From: Lachnospiraceae bacterium
Lineage (GTDB): Bacteria; Bacillota; Clostridia; Lachnospirales; Lachnospiraceae
DNA length: 64,000 nt
Direction of reading: 5' to 3'
Assembly: GCA_022647575.1 (NCBI GenBank)
Contig: JALCKY010000003.1
Location: 145,001-209,000 of the forward strand
Of the stretch, positions 52,329-61,001 are shown in pieces. Numbering within the stretch: the stretch's first letter is position 1; each line of letters starts with the position of its first letter. Made by a program: the position numbers and the translations under genes. Below the pieces are notes generated by a model. The model did not search any database. It was not told where the DNA came from and saw only the letters and a list, made by a program, of their open reading frames with translations.

Positions 52329-53475
52329 TCAGTATTTTCGATTGTCCAGAACTGCCTGTGTCAGGTTTATTACCGGATAGGTAACTCCGCCTGCCATGAC
52401 TTCCGCAATATCCGGCAGTGCACTGAACTGATCCTCATCAATAAAAGTTTCATGCGTGAGCTCTTCGCCTTTTTCAAGCTTCTGCACCATCTGCGTCAGA
52501 ATCGGCCCGTAGAGGGGATTGCATTCCGTATTGACGGAAATGAGACCGTTTCAGCGTATCCGTCATGCCTTCTTTCGTCGAGTCAAAGGAAAGAATCATG
52601 ATTTCTCCGCCCGTGATGTCATTTCCGATTTTGCGTCCTGATTCCCGGATTGCCGTAATGGCTCCGTATGCCTCATTATCGTTTTCGCAGTATACGACAT
52701 TGATTTCACTGCCATACTGGTCCAGCATTTCTTCCATGACTTCCTGTCCCTTGGCAGACGTAAAATCACCGGACTCCGCTCCCAGCAGTTTCCAGTTTCC
52801 GTTGGCCTGTACAGCCTCCTTGAGTGCCTTCGTTCGTCCGATCTGGGCAGAGGAATCGATTGTTCCCTGAATATCGACAATATTGACATTGCCTGTCACA
52901 TTATTTAAATCACACCAGGCCTTCAGCCATGCACAGGCCCTGCGCCCTTCCAGGAGAAAATCCGATCCGATCCAGGCTGTATAAAGGCTCTTATCCGCGA
53001 CATTTACGGTACGGTCGAACATGATGACCGGAATCCCCGCCTCTTTTGCTTCCTGCAGCGACGATTCCCATCCGGTTTCCGTGATCGGTGAGAAAAGGAT
53101 ATAGTCTACATCCTGGTCTATGAGCTCCCGGATTGCCTTGATCTCATTTTCCTGCTTCTGCTGCGCATCGTTGGTAATCAAATGATACCCATTCTCGGAA
53201 GAAAAAGCGTTCTCGATCGAAGCGGTGGAAGCCATCCTCCAGTCAGATTCCGCACCGACCTGAATGAAACCGATTGTCAGTGCCCTGCCGGTGTTTCTTG
53301 CGATTCCGTCAGCTCCTACCGCCGGAGTACCGGATTCATTTGACAAGACTGAAATATCCGATGCATCAGAGGATCCGGTATCACGGGAAAGCGTATCAGA
53401 AGCAGCGCAGCCGGAAAGCAGCGCAGCAGCAGTCATGATTCCGATGATACCCGACAGAAATCTCTTCTTTTTCAT
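52329..53475 (-). CDS. Second YtfQ-like sugar-binding lipoprotein, linked to the two-component system (frameshifted)
   Basis: About 381 residues. Signal peptide with lipobox LLSGC, then a Peripla_BP_4 domain containing TIGFIQVGAESDWRMASTAS, DYILFSPITETGWESS and VIMFDRTVNVADKS, clearly homologous to the importer's binding protein. An extra base near 52548 shifts the end; correction gives LISVNTECNPLYGP and a stop at 52329, 14 bases before the regulator. Being encoded first in the kinase operon, it may present sugar to the sensor instead of to the transporter (inference). ATG 53475 has AAGGA upstream; ATG 53493 is possible. Confidence 0.8.
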
Positions 53476-53538
53476 AGCATCCTTGATTCTCATCTTATTA
53501 CTTTACCATACAGGAGCCTTTCTTTTCAATTTCCGCTC

Positions 53539-53571
53539 AGAAAACCGTAAATAAGTATAAGAAAACCATAA
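53539..53571. promoter_or_regulatory. Direct repeats upstream of the second binding-protein gene
   Basis: Two copies of AGAAAACCRTAA start at 53539 and 53560, 21 bp or two helical turns apart, about 65-95 bases before the gene. AraC-type activators bind such pairs. Confidence 0.5.
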
Positions 53572-53617
53572 AAAAGCACCTTATTGCCGTTCGCGTGCCT
53601 GGCCTGTAAGAAAAGGA

Positions 53618-54475
53618 TCAGCGCATTTCATGCGGCGTACGGCCGTATTTTTTCCGGAAGCTCCGGCAGAAATAGGAAATGTTTTCGAAGCCGCAGGAAA
53701 GGGCGATCGAGCTGATTGGTTCACCGGACACGGAAAGCAGCCGGAGCGCTGAAGACAGACGGTAATCCTGAAGATAAGCGATGAAGGTCTGTCCGGAATT
53801 TTCCCGGAAGAAACGCATGAAATGAGCCGGCGAATAGCCTGCCTCTTTCGCCGCTTCCGCGACCGTCAGATGCTCAGCGCAGTGTTCCCGGATCCATGCC
53901 AGGATATGCTTCATTTTCTCCGAATTCTTTCCGTCCCTTTCCTGTTTCGATTCGGAACGGCATTCGTACAGTGCCGAAAGGAAAAGAAAAAGATCGCCTT
54001 TGACTTCCAGAGGATAGCCATCCTTCTTCCGGTCGCAGGCACGGTCCGCCGCATCGAGGAACGCAGAGGCCCGGCGCTGCAGTTCCGTCCCCGGCTCCAG
54101 CATCCGCGGCAGAAAAAGCCGTCCTTCTTTCAGCGGGCTGAAAAAAGAACGGCTGCACCAGTCATCACCCGACGTCTCCAGAAGAGAGACCGAGAAGATG
54201 ATGTTCTCATACTCCATATGTTCTTCCGAGGAAATGGAGTGCAGGCATCCGGGCGGTACGACGGCAATGCTCCCGCTGCATACTTCATACGCATTCAAAT
54301 CGAGCGTGATTTCGCCGCTGCCCTTCTTGATGTAGATCAGTTCCATTTCATCGTGCCAGTGCAGCGCCACCTTCGGAAAGTCGAGCGGAATCGTGCACAG
54401 ATACGTATTGTACGCGAATCCGGGCTGTTCATGGACCTTGGTTTCCCTGTACTGGATGTATTCCACTGTATTCAT
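53618..54475 (-). CDS. AraC-family transcriptional regulator
   Basis: 285 residues. An N-terminal cupin domain (ALHWHDEMELIYIKKGSGEI, VVPPGCLHSI) is followed by two HTHs (LTVAEAAKEAGYSPAHFMRFFRE and ISSIALSCGFENISYFCRSFRKKYG). The cupin type usually senses a sugar. ATG 54475 with GGGAGGAAGCC upstream is preferred over ATG 54496. No adjacent partner is left: an IS30 element occupies the upstream side. Confidence 0.86.
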   Translation of the reverse strand: MNTVEYIQYRETKVHEQPGFAYNTYLCTIPLDFPKVALHWHDEMELIYIKKGSGEITLDLNAYEVCSGSIAVVPPGCLHSISSEEHMEYENIIFSVSLLETSGDDWCSRSFFSPLKEGRLFLPRMLEPGTELQRRASAFLDAADRACDRKKDGYPLEVKGDLFLFLSALYECRSESKQERDGKNSEKMKHILAWIREHCAEHLTVAEAAKEAGYSPAHFMRFFRENSGQTFIAYLQDYRLSSALRLLSVSGEPISSIALSCGFENISYFCRSFRKKYGRTPHEMR

Positions 54476-54504
54476 GGCTTCCTCCCGCCGGCGCATGTAC
54501 CTGT

Positions 54505-54539
54505 TTACGATGTTCTCTGTTTACGATGTTTACGATGTT
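54505..54539. repeat. Three TTTACGATGTT boxes upstream of the AraC gene
   Basis: TTTACGATGTT occurs at about 54504, 54520 and 54529. The 18-bp block TACGATGTTTACGATGTT (54522-54539) recurs exactly at 56296-56313 on the other side of the IS30 element. Confidence 0.75.
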
Positions 54540-54702
54540 CGTTAATTGTAAATTTAAAAGCTGTGTTTGCATCTGTAACCGTACCGTTTTATGTGTGCCG
54601 TTTATTGTTCTGAAAAGGACTGCCTCTTGCCGTACAAGTGCTTGCGCGAATCCTGTCCTGACGGTATTCTTATCCTGTACCGGCGGCGGATAAGGAGGCG
54701 CC

Positions 54703-55998
54703 ATGTCAAGTTTCTTTACTTATGAGGAACGCCTTTTCCTTCAGAAATATCTGAAAGAAGGTCTTTCCTTCAAAAAAATCGCAGGCCTGCTCGGCAAGAA
54801 CGACACTACGATCTCACGGGAAGTGAGAAAGCATATGAAGGTAATTGCCACCAGCCGGCCCGGCTGTATTTATAATCCATGCCGCAGGAGAAGTGCCTGC
54901 AAGCGGCGCGGGCTCTGCAGGGACTGCCGCAGGAGCGCCGGATCATTCTGCCGCTTCTGTCAGACATGCCGGGATGTCTGCCCTGACTACATCGAAGAAG
55001 TCTGCACCGCACGGTTCCATGTGCCGTATGTCTGCAACGGCTGTTCCCGGTTCCCGAAATGCCCGCTGGCAAAGAACTTCTATGATGCCGAGAAGGCACA
55101 TCTGGAAGCACATGCATCGCTCTCCGCAGCGAGAAGCGGACTATGCGTCTCGGAACAGGAGATCAGCCATCTGAATGCTGTCATCAGCCCTCTTGTGAAG
55201 CAGGGGCAGTCCGTCCATCAGATCTATCTCCATCACAGGGACGAGCTCATGTGCTGCGAGAAGACCGTCTACAATTATATCGACGCCTGCCTCCTGGATG
55301 TCCGGAACATCGACCTCCCCAGGAAGGTACGTTTCCGACAGCGCTATAAGAAGCCTGAATTCAAGGTCGACCGCGGCTGCCGTATCGGAAGGAGCTACAC
55401 TGATTTCCAGAGGTTCCTGGGATCAAGCCCCGAGACGGCTGTCGTCCAGATGGACAGCGTCATCGGGACACCGGGCGGGAAAAGCCTCCTTACGGTCCAC
55501 TTTGTGGAATCCAGTTTCATGCTTGCCTTCCTGCGGGATGCCAACACCTCACAGTCCGTGATCGATATCTTCGACGGTCTTTACAGCCTGATCGGGGCGG
55601 ATGTCTTTACAGGGCTCTTCCCCCTGATCCTTACGGATAACGGAAGCGAATTCTCAAATCCGAAGAGGATCGAGTTCGGTCCGTCCGGCAAAGGCCCTCT
55701 GCGGACCCGCGTGTTCTACTGCGATGCAGGCAGCCCATTTCAGAAGGGCGCGATCGAGGTGAACCATGAGCTCATCCGGCGCATCATTCCGAAAGGGAAG
55801 AGCTTCGACAGCCTTACGCAGGAGGATATCACGCTCATGATGAACCACATCAATTCATACAAAAGAAAAAAGCTGAACAACCGCAGTCCCTACGACGCGT
55901 TCAGCTTTTTTCATGGGGAAGGAACTGCAGGGCTTCTTGGCTGTTCCCCGGTCGCACCCGGGGACATCGTACTGAAGCCTGCCCTTCTTCGGAAATAG
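54703..55998 (+). CDS. IS30-family transposase
   Basis: 431 residues. An N-terminal HTH (LSFKKIAGLLGKNDTTISREVRKHM) is followed by a Cys-rich, probably zinc-binding block (about residues 55-130). The DDE core follows: Asp in VVQMDSVIGTPGG, Asp in LILTDNGSEFSNP and Glu in IEVNHELIRRI. The order and spacing match IS30 transposases of Firmicutes. The frame is intact. AAGGAGGCGCC precedes the ATG. Confidence 0.9.
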   Translation: MSSFFTYEERLFLQKYLKEGLSFKKIAGLLGKNDTTISREVRKHMKVIATSRPGCIYNPCRRRSACKRRGLCRDCRRSAGSFCRFCQTCRDVCPDYIEEVCTARFHVPYVCNGCSRFPKCPLAKNFYDAEKAHLEAHASLSAARSGLCVSEQEISHLNAVISPLVKQGQSVHQIYLHHRDELMCCEKTVYNYIDACLLDVRNIDLPRKVRFRQRYKKPEFKVDRGCRIGRSYTDFQRFLGSSPETAVVQMDSVIGTPGGKSLLTVHFVESSFMLAFLRDANTSQSVIDIFDGLYSLIGADVFTGLFPLILTDNGSEFSNPKRIEFGPSGKGPLRTRVFYCDAGSPFQKGAIEVNHELIRRIIPKGKSFDSLTQEDITLMMNHINSYKRKKLNNRSPYDAFSFFHGEGTAGLLGCSPVAPGDIVLKPALLRK

Positions 55999-56158
55999 AC
56001 AGATAAAAGCAATGCCGCCGGTATCTCAACAGGAAGACCGGAGGGGTAGATTCTCAGGCTTCAAAAAAGCCGGCAGGGAACCTACCTCTTAAAGGCATAT
56101 CCGTCTTTTCCATCATACTTCTTCCTTCGCCGCAAAGCAAACGCTGTATGATACCGGA

Positions 56159-56291
56159 AACTGCATCTCCATTACAAAAACTGCATCTGTCTTACAAAAA
56201 ATCTGAAAAACTGCATTTCGTTTACAAAAGGGAGTGTTTCATTTTCAAAAAATGCATGTCGTGTTACAAAATGGCATCCCGACTTACAAGT
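56159..56291. repeat. Array of CTGCAT-N5/6-TTACAAAA boxes downstream of the transposase
   Basis: Copies begin near 56161, 56181, 56211, 56252 and 56272, with a weaker one near 56236. All read in one direction, and the intervals (20, 30, about 41 and 20 bp) are near multiples of ten. Possibly transposase or regulator binding sites. Confidence 0.7.
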
Positions 56292-56449
56292 CAGCTACGA
56301 TGTTTACGATGTTTATGCTGTTATTGTACAATTTCATGCTTGTATATTGCAAGATATTTGCAAATAAAGATGCTATTGTACAAATGAACAGATGAATTCA
56401 GCCGGATCAGGCATCCTGTCCGGCCGGGCTTTTTTAAGGAGGTTTCCCA

Positions 56450-58732
56450 ATGGAAAGAAAACTGGAAGATTATCTGGATGGTCCTGTTTCTGCTCAGACG
56501 ACACTGGAATTATACAATGCCGCACTTCACCTGGCATCCGATGCCGTGAAAGAACACGGATACAACAGCGGCAGGAAAAAACTCTATTATATATCTGCGG
56601 AATTTCTGATCGGCAAGCTGCTGAGCAATAACCTGATTAATCTCGGGCTCTATGATTCCGTAAAAAAAGAGCTGGCAGATGCCGGCAGGAGTCTTTCCGA
56701 ACTCGAAGAATTTGAAGCGGAGCCTTCCCTTGGGAACGGCGGACTCGGCAGGCTGGCTGCCTGCTTCCTGGACAGCTGCGCCACCCTCGGCCTGCCCGCC
56801 GACGGTGTCGGCCTTGCCTATCATGAAGGTCTTTTCCGTCAGGTATTTGCCGACCGCATGCAGAAAGAAAAACCCGATTCCTGGCTGGTCTGGGGAAGAG
56901 AAAACTGGATGCGCCGGACAGCCCGCCGCTATACGGTCGAGTTTCGGCGGCTTCTCCCTGCCGTCCGTGATGTACGAAATCGACGTGACCGGATATCATG
57001 GAAAATGCGGACGTCTCTGCGTCTCTTCGACATCGACTCGATTGATGAACGGATCATCAAGGACGGCATCCGTTTCAATCAGAAAGACATTGCAAAAAAC
57101 CTGACTCTCTTCCTTTACCCGGACGACAGCAATGACGAAGGCCGCCTGCTGAGAGTCTATCAGGAATATTTCATGGTCAGCAATGCGGCACAGCTTCTGA
57201 TTGATGAAGCGATGGAGCGCGGCTCGGACCTGCACGACCTGCCGGAATATGCCGCGGTCCAGATCAACGACACGCATCCGACCATGGTCATTCCCGAACT
57301 CATCCGTCTTCTTGAACAGCACGGTATCGAAGAAGAGGAAGCCATTCAGATTGTCACGCAGGTCTGCGCTTATACGAATCATACGATCCTTGCGGAAGCC
57401 CTTGAGAAATGGCCGCGGCATTTTATCGAATCCGCCGCTCCGCAGCTGATGCCGATCATCGAAAGACTGGACGCGCGCGTCCGTGAAAAATTCGGAGATC
57501 CTTCTGTCTTCATCATCGACGACAGCAGCTGTGTGCATATGGCCCGGATTGATCTTCATTTCTCGCATTCCGTCAACGGTGTTGCCGCTCTGCACACGGA
57601 AATCCTGAAGAAGAGCGAACTGCATCCGTTTTATGAGCTGTACCCGGAAAAATTCAACAACAAGACCAACGGAATCACCTTCCGCCGCTGGCTTCTGGAA
57701 TGCAATCCGGAACTTTCATCGCTGATTACCGAAACGATCGGGGAAAGCTGGAAACAGAATGCGGACGAGCTGGAAAAATTGCTTGAGCACGCCGGAGACC
57801 GGGAATTTCTGAAGAAACTGATTCAGATCAAGAAAGACAATAAAAAGACCTGTGCCGAATGGCTCAAGCGTACGCAGGGAATCGAAGTCGATCCGGATTC
57901 CGTTTTCGATATCCAGTCGAAGCGCCTGCACGAATACAAGCGCCAGCAGCTGAACCTGCTGTGGCTCATCCATCAGTATCACGAACTGAAAGCCGGCATG
58001 ATCCCGGATGCGAAAATCACCGCGATCTTCGGAGCCAAGGCTGCTCCGGCCTACACGATTGCCAAGGACATCATCCACGCGATACTCTGCCTTCAGGAAA
58101 TCGTGAACCGGGACCCGGATGTCAGCCGCTATCTGAAGATTGTCATGGTGGAGAATTACAACGTCACTGCAGCCGAGGAAATGATTCCGGCCTGCGACAT
58201 TTCCGAACAGATTTCTCTTGCCTCCAAGGAAGCTTCCGGCACCAGCAACATGAAATTCATGCTGAACGGTGCTGTCACCCTCGGAACAATGGACGGTGCA
58301 AATGTAGAAATTGCCGGTCTGGTCGGTGATAAGAACATCTATACCTTCGGTGAAAGCTCCGATGAAGTCATTTCCCATTACCGGAACAATGACTACCACG
58401 CATGGGACTGGGTGCAGAAGGACAGACGGATCTCCGACGCTCTCTATTTCCTTGTCAGCGATCAGATGATGGAGGTCGGGAATGCGGATTCCCTGACCCG
58501 CCTTCACGGCGAACTGACCGGGAAAGACTATTTCATGACGCTTCCTGATTTTGAAGATTACTGCCGGATCAAGTCCCGCATGCTCCACGATATTCTCGAT
58601 GAAGAAAACTGGGCGGTGAAAATGCTGACCAACATCGCCAAAGCCGGATACTTCTCTTCCGACCGGACAATCCGGCAGTACAATGAAGAGATCTGGAAAC
58701 TGACGGAATCATCACAGAATGCAGTAAATTGA
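56450..58732 (+). CDS. glgP: Glycogen/maltodextrin phosphorylase (internally scrambled by compensating indels)
   Basis: 760 residues of GT35. EPSLGNGGLGRLAACFLDS, NLTLFLYPDDSNDEGRLLR, QINDTHPTM and the PLP-lysine segment EASGTSNMKFMLNGAVTLGT are intact. Pyridoxal phosphate-dependent phosphorolysis of alpha-1,4-glucan gives glucose-1-phosphate. Between about 56953 and 57020 the frame is wrong: an extra T and an extra CT dinucleotide offset each other, so the real GGFSLPSVMYEIDVTGYHG is read as unrelated residues. AAGGAGGTTTCCCA precedes the ATG. No glgA, glgB or glgC lies in the window. Confidence 0.87.
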   Translation: MERKLEDYLDGPVSAQTTLELYNAALHLASDAVKEHGYNSGRKKLYYISAEFLIGKLLSNNLINLGLYDSVKKELADAGRSLSELEEFEAEPSLGNGGLGRLAACFLDSCATLGLPADGVGLAYHEGLFRQVFADRMQKEKPDSWLVWGRENWMRRTARRYTVEFRRLLPAVRDVRNRRDRISWKMRTSLRLFDIDSIDERIIKDGIRFNQKDIAKNLTLFLYPDDSNDEGRLLRVYQEYFMVSNAAQLLIDEAMERGSDLHDLPEYAAVQINDTHPTMVIPELIRLLEQHGIEEEEAIQIVTQVCAYTNHTILAEALEKWPRHFIESAAPQLMPIIERLDARVREKFGDPSVFIIDDSSCVHMARIDLHFSHSVNGVAALHTEILKKSELHPFYELYPEKFNNKTNGITFRRWLLECNPELSSLITETIGESWKQNADELEKLLEHAGDREFLKKLIQIKKDNKKTCAEWLKRTQGIEVDPDSVFDIQSKRLHEYKRQQLNLLWLIHQYHELKAGMIPDAKITAIFGAKAAPAYTIAKDIIHAILCLQEIVNRDPDVSRYLKIVMVENYNVTAAEEMIPACDISEQISLASKEASGTSNMKFMLNGAVTLGTMDGANVEIAGLVGDKNIYTFGESSDEVISHYRNNDYHAWDWVQKDRRISDALYFLVSDQMMEVGNADSLTRLHGELTGKDYFMTLPDFEDYCRIKSRMLHDILDEENWAVKMLTNIAKAGYFSSDRTIRQYNEEIWKLTESSQNAVN

Positions 58733-59204
58733 TTTCAGCAGTTCCGTCCCGGTCTTCGTGCGGAAAATCTCTTTCTGAAAGTTTTGAATGTTTTCCCGGC
58801 TGATAGCTGCTTTCGTCGGCGTTCACCAGATAATCCGCTTCAATCAGGATCTGATAATCATCGCCTTCAATGTCCCGAAGCGTATGATGGTGTCCGACCA
58901 GAAAAATGATGCGGTCGTTTTCCGCTTCCGTCAGGCCTTTATCCGAAAGGAACTCCCGTGCCAGGATCATTCCTTCGCTTTCCTGATGCTTACCGTCGGT
59001 ATTGCCGTATTTCCTTCTGCACAGCGGACAGGCGATATCATGAAGAATGGCTGCGATTTCCAGGATTTTCTGCGTCTCCGGATCCAGCCCTTCGCATTTT
59101 CCGATTGTCTCCGCATAGCCATGTACTTTCAGGAAATGACAGATGTCGTGCAGGTTTCCGTCCGAATACTGAATCATTTCCTTCATGATTTCCGAACTGT
59201 TCAT
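58712..59204 (-). CDS. HD-domain phosphohydrolase-like protein (frameshifted near the end)
   Basis: About 163 residues. The HD motif ILHDIACPLC and an earlier HDICHFLKVHGYAETI provide the metal ligands, with VGHHHTL and LIEADYLVNADESS downstream. HD proteins hydrolyse nucleotides or phosphoesters; the substrate is unknown. An extra base near 58800 breaks the frame; correction gives SRENIQNFQKEIFRTKTG and a stop at 58712, overlapping the convergent glgP end by 21 bases. ATG 59204 with GGGAGGCAGCG upstream is the start. Confidence 0.75.
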
Positions 59205-59234
59205 CGCTGCCTCCCGTAACCCGGTTCTGCGCTG

Positions 59235-59292
59235 ATTATAGCATAAAAAGCTCCCGTCCCGGAAAGCAGTCTCTGCCTTGCCGGAACGGGAG
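59235..59292 (-). promoter_or_regulatory. Terminator of the double-cubane operon merging into the HD-gene promoter
   Basis: CTCCCGTTCCGG (59292-59281) pairs with CCGGGACGGGAG (59262-59251), followed by CTTTTTATGC and TATAAT (59240-59235). The T-tract leads directly into an extended -10 element, as at 14395-14442. Confidence 0.7.
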
Positions 59293-59350
59293 TCCCTCAC
59301 ACAGTCTTCTTCAATTCATAAAATGGTCCGGCCGGACCGCCGTCCGCTCT

Positions 59351-59641
59351 TCAGCAGTACCTGTCCCTGTGGGAAATGATCTGTCCGGCCAGCGGAACGA
59401 TATCGTAATACTCTGCCTTGTTTTCGGAAATGCATTTCCTGACCGCCTCAATAGCCTCCGGCTCGATCAGCAATGACATGCCGCAGGAAAGCTTTCCCTG
59501 AATGGAACGCGGAGCCGGCGCAATCCGGTTTTCCAGCCCATGGTCTGACAGCAGTTCATGAAGAGCCAGCCCCTGTTCGTAATTCTGAAACAGGATATAA
59601 TACCGCAGCCGGCCTTCCTCCCCGTTTTTTTCTTCAGGCAT
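59351..59641 (-). CDS. DUF3343 (putative Se/S-carrier-like) protein
   Basis: 96 residues. YYILFQNYEQGLALHELLSDHG and APRSIQGKLSCGMSLLI with a conserved Cys match DUF3343, a small family often encoded beside cysteine desulfurases and hydroxyacyl-CoA dehydratase-like reductases and suspected to carry sulfur or selenium. It overlaps the double-cubane reductase gene (59634-59641) and closes the operon ahead of a terminator. Confidence 0.78.
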   Translation of the reverse strand: MPEEKNGEEGRLRYYILFQNYEQGLALHELLSDHGLENRIAPAPRSIQGKLSCGMSLLIEPEAIEAVRKCISENKAEYYDIVPLAGQIISHRDRYC

Positions 59642-60908
59642 TAAGCATCTCTACGAAAGCACCGATTCGCGTGCGGAGCTGCTCGGCATCCGTATCCGTA
59701 TAATCCGTCTCCAGGCTGAGTACCGGTACGCCGGCTTCCTTCAGGGCTCTGGATACCGAACGTTTCTCCGTATCATACAGGCAGCAGAACTGCAGGCTGC
59801 AGTCAATGACGCCGTCGGCATGGTATTCCTTGACCATGCGGAGAATGTCGTCGACACGGCCGGTATTCGGCGTGAAGCATGCGCAGTTGGTCTTCATGTA
59901 GCGTTCAGACAGAGCCATGAACTGATCATCCAGGGTTGTCTTTGTTTCATCCACAAGGTTCTCGAAATATCTCGTGCCTGTGCACATTTCCTCGCAGACA
60001 ACGGCTGCACCGCTGGTCTCGATGATGTTGTGCAGCTTCCAGTTCGGGACTGCCAGAGGCGTGCCGGTCAGCAGGATTCTCTTCGTGCCTTCCTTGACCA
60101 CTGAAACGCCGTCCTTGATTCTCTGTTCCAGCTCATCCGCCAGCCGGTTGCACATCTGTGCGCAGCGGACCGGATCGTCGAAGAATGAGATCTGCATCAT
60201 CAGCAGGGAGTCTCTTCCGGAAATGGGGAGGCACTCCGACTTGCGGCAGTTGTACACCCTTGCCAGCGCGCGCCGTTTCTCATTGACGATATGGATGGCT
60301 TCGTTCAGCTTTTCGGGAGTGATTTCATTTCCCGTAAACTCCTCGACCTTTTTTGCAAACTCCGCGATTTCTTCCTTCCATTTCACGATGTCTTTATCCC
60401 GCTTCATCTGCGGAACGTCCATGACATACATCGGGACGTCTTCGCCGAGAATCTCATAAGCCTTCTTTTTTCCGTCGCAGGTCGTCTCACCGACATACAT
60501 GTCCGCGATGCGGAAGAACGGGCAGGTGCGGCCCAGACGGGCACCGACCGAAGCCTTGATGAGAGGGCAGGTATTTTTCGGCAGGACAGCTTCGCCGCCC
60601 GGAACCCAGAACTGCGAGCCGCCGCAGAGTCCCGTCACGATGCCGTTTGCCGCGATGACGACTTCATCCGGAACATAGACGCAGAACGTTCCGAAAACCT
60701 TGCGGCCTTTTTTCTGTTCCTCGATCAGCTCTGCCGGACGGATGCCGTGTACTTCGGAAATCACCATATCCCAGAAGTCCATGGCCTTCGGACGGTTTTC
60801 CTGGGAAAGGAAGACATCCCCGACGGCAGTCGGAAGCACGTTGCACAGTTTGTCATGGTTCTCGATATCCATTCCCAAATCTTTCCACATCTGATGATAG
60901 TCTGACAT
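59634..60908 (-). CDS. Double-cubane-cluster anaerobic reductase (HgdB/HgdC-family)
   Basis: 424 residues, similar to 2-hydroxyacyl-CoA dehydratase beta-like proteins that carry two linked [4Fe-4S] cubanes. Cys-containing motifs are FGTFCVYVPDEVV, NTCPLIKAS, RTCPFFRIAD, RKSECLPISGRD and DCSLQFCCLYDTE, all expected around the clusters. Such reductases perform low-potential, ATP-driven reductions of small or unsaturated substrates; the natural one is unknown. The activase gene lies upstream in the same operon. GGAGGTATAAAA precedes the ATG. Confidence 0.85.
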   Translation of the reverse strand: MSDYHQMWKDLGMDIENHDKLCNVLPTAVGDVFLSQENRPKAMDFWDMVISEVHGIRPAELIEEQKKGRKVFGTFCVYVPDEVVIAANGIVTGLCGGSQFWVPGGEAVLPKNTCPLIKASVGARLGRTCPFFRIADMYVGETTCDGKKKAYEILGEDVPMYVMDVPQMKRDKDIVKWKEEIAEFAKKVEEFTGNEITPEKLNEAIHIVNEKRRALARVYNCRKSECLPISGRDSLLMMQISFFDDPVRCAQMCNRLADELEQRIKDGVSVVKEGTKRILLTGTPLAVPNWKLHNIIETSGAAVVCEEMCTGTRYFENLVDETKTTLDDQFMALSERYMKTNCACFTPNTGRVDDILRMVKEYHADGVIDCSLQFCCLYDTEKRSVSRALKEAGVPVLSLETDYTDTDAEQLRTRIGAFVEMLNA

Positions 60909-61001
60909 TTTTATACCTCCATTTTTTTAATTCCTTACGGATGTTTTTTCCGGCAGTCGGTTCTCCTGCTGCCGTTATGCGCGTGATTGTTCTCCGTGCT
61001 T

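Larger units (their letters stand above)
54540..56295. mobile_element. IS30-family insertion element region (ends not resolved)
   Basis: The segment contains an intact IS30-type transposase and is bounded on both sides by the same 18-bp direct repeat. I could not identify confident terminal inverted repeats. The 451 bases between the transposase stop and glgP hold the repeat array at 56159-56291 and two TATTGTACAA boxes (56322 and 56374). Confidence 0.5.

Noticed and set aside
56159-56291. Possible CRISPR array
   Set aside because: Boxes are degenerate, about 20 bp, with irregular or no spacers and no cas genes nearby.
60853-61001. Long C-terminal extension of the cysteine desulfurase overlapping the next gene
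   Set aside because: It runs through the next gene's ribosome site; a single-base correction gives a normal end at 61002.
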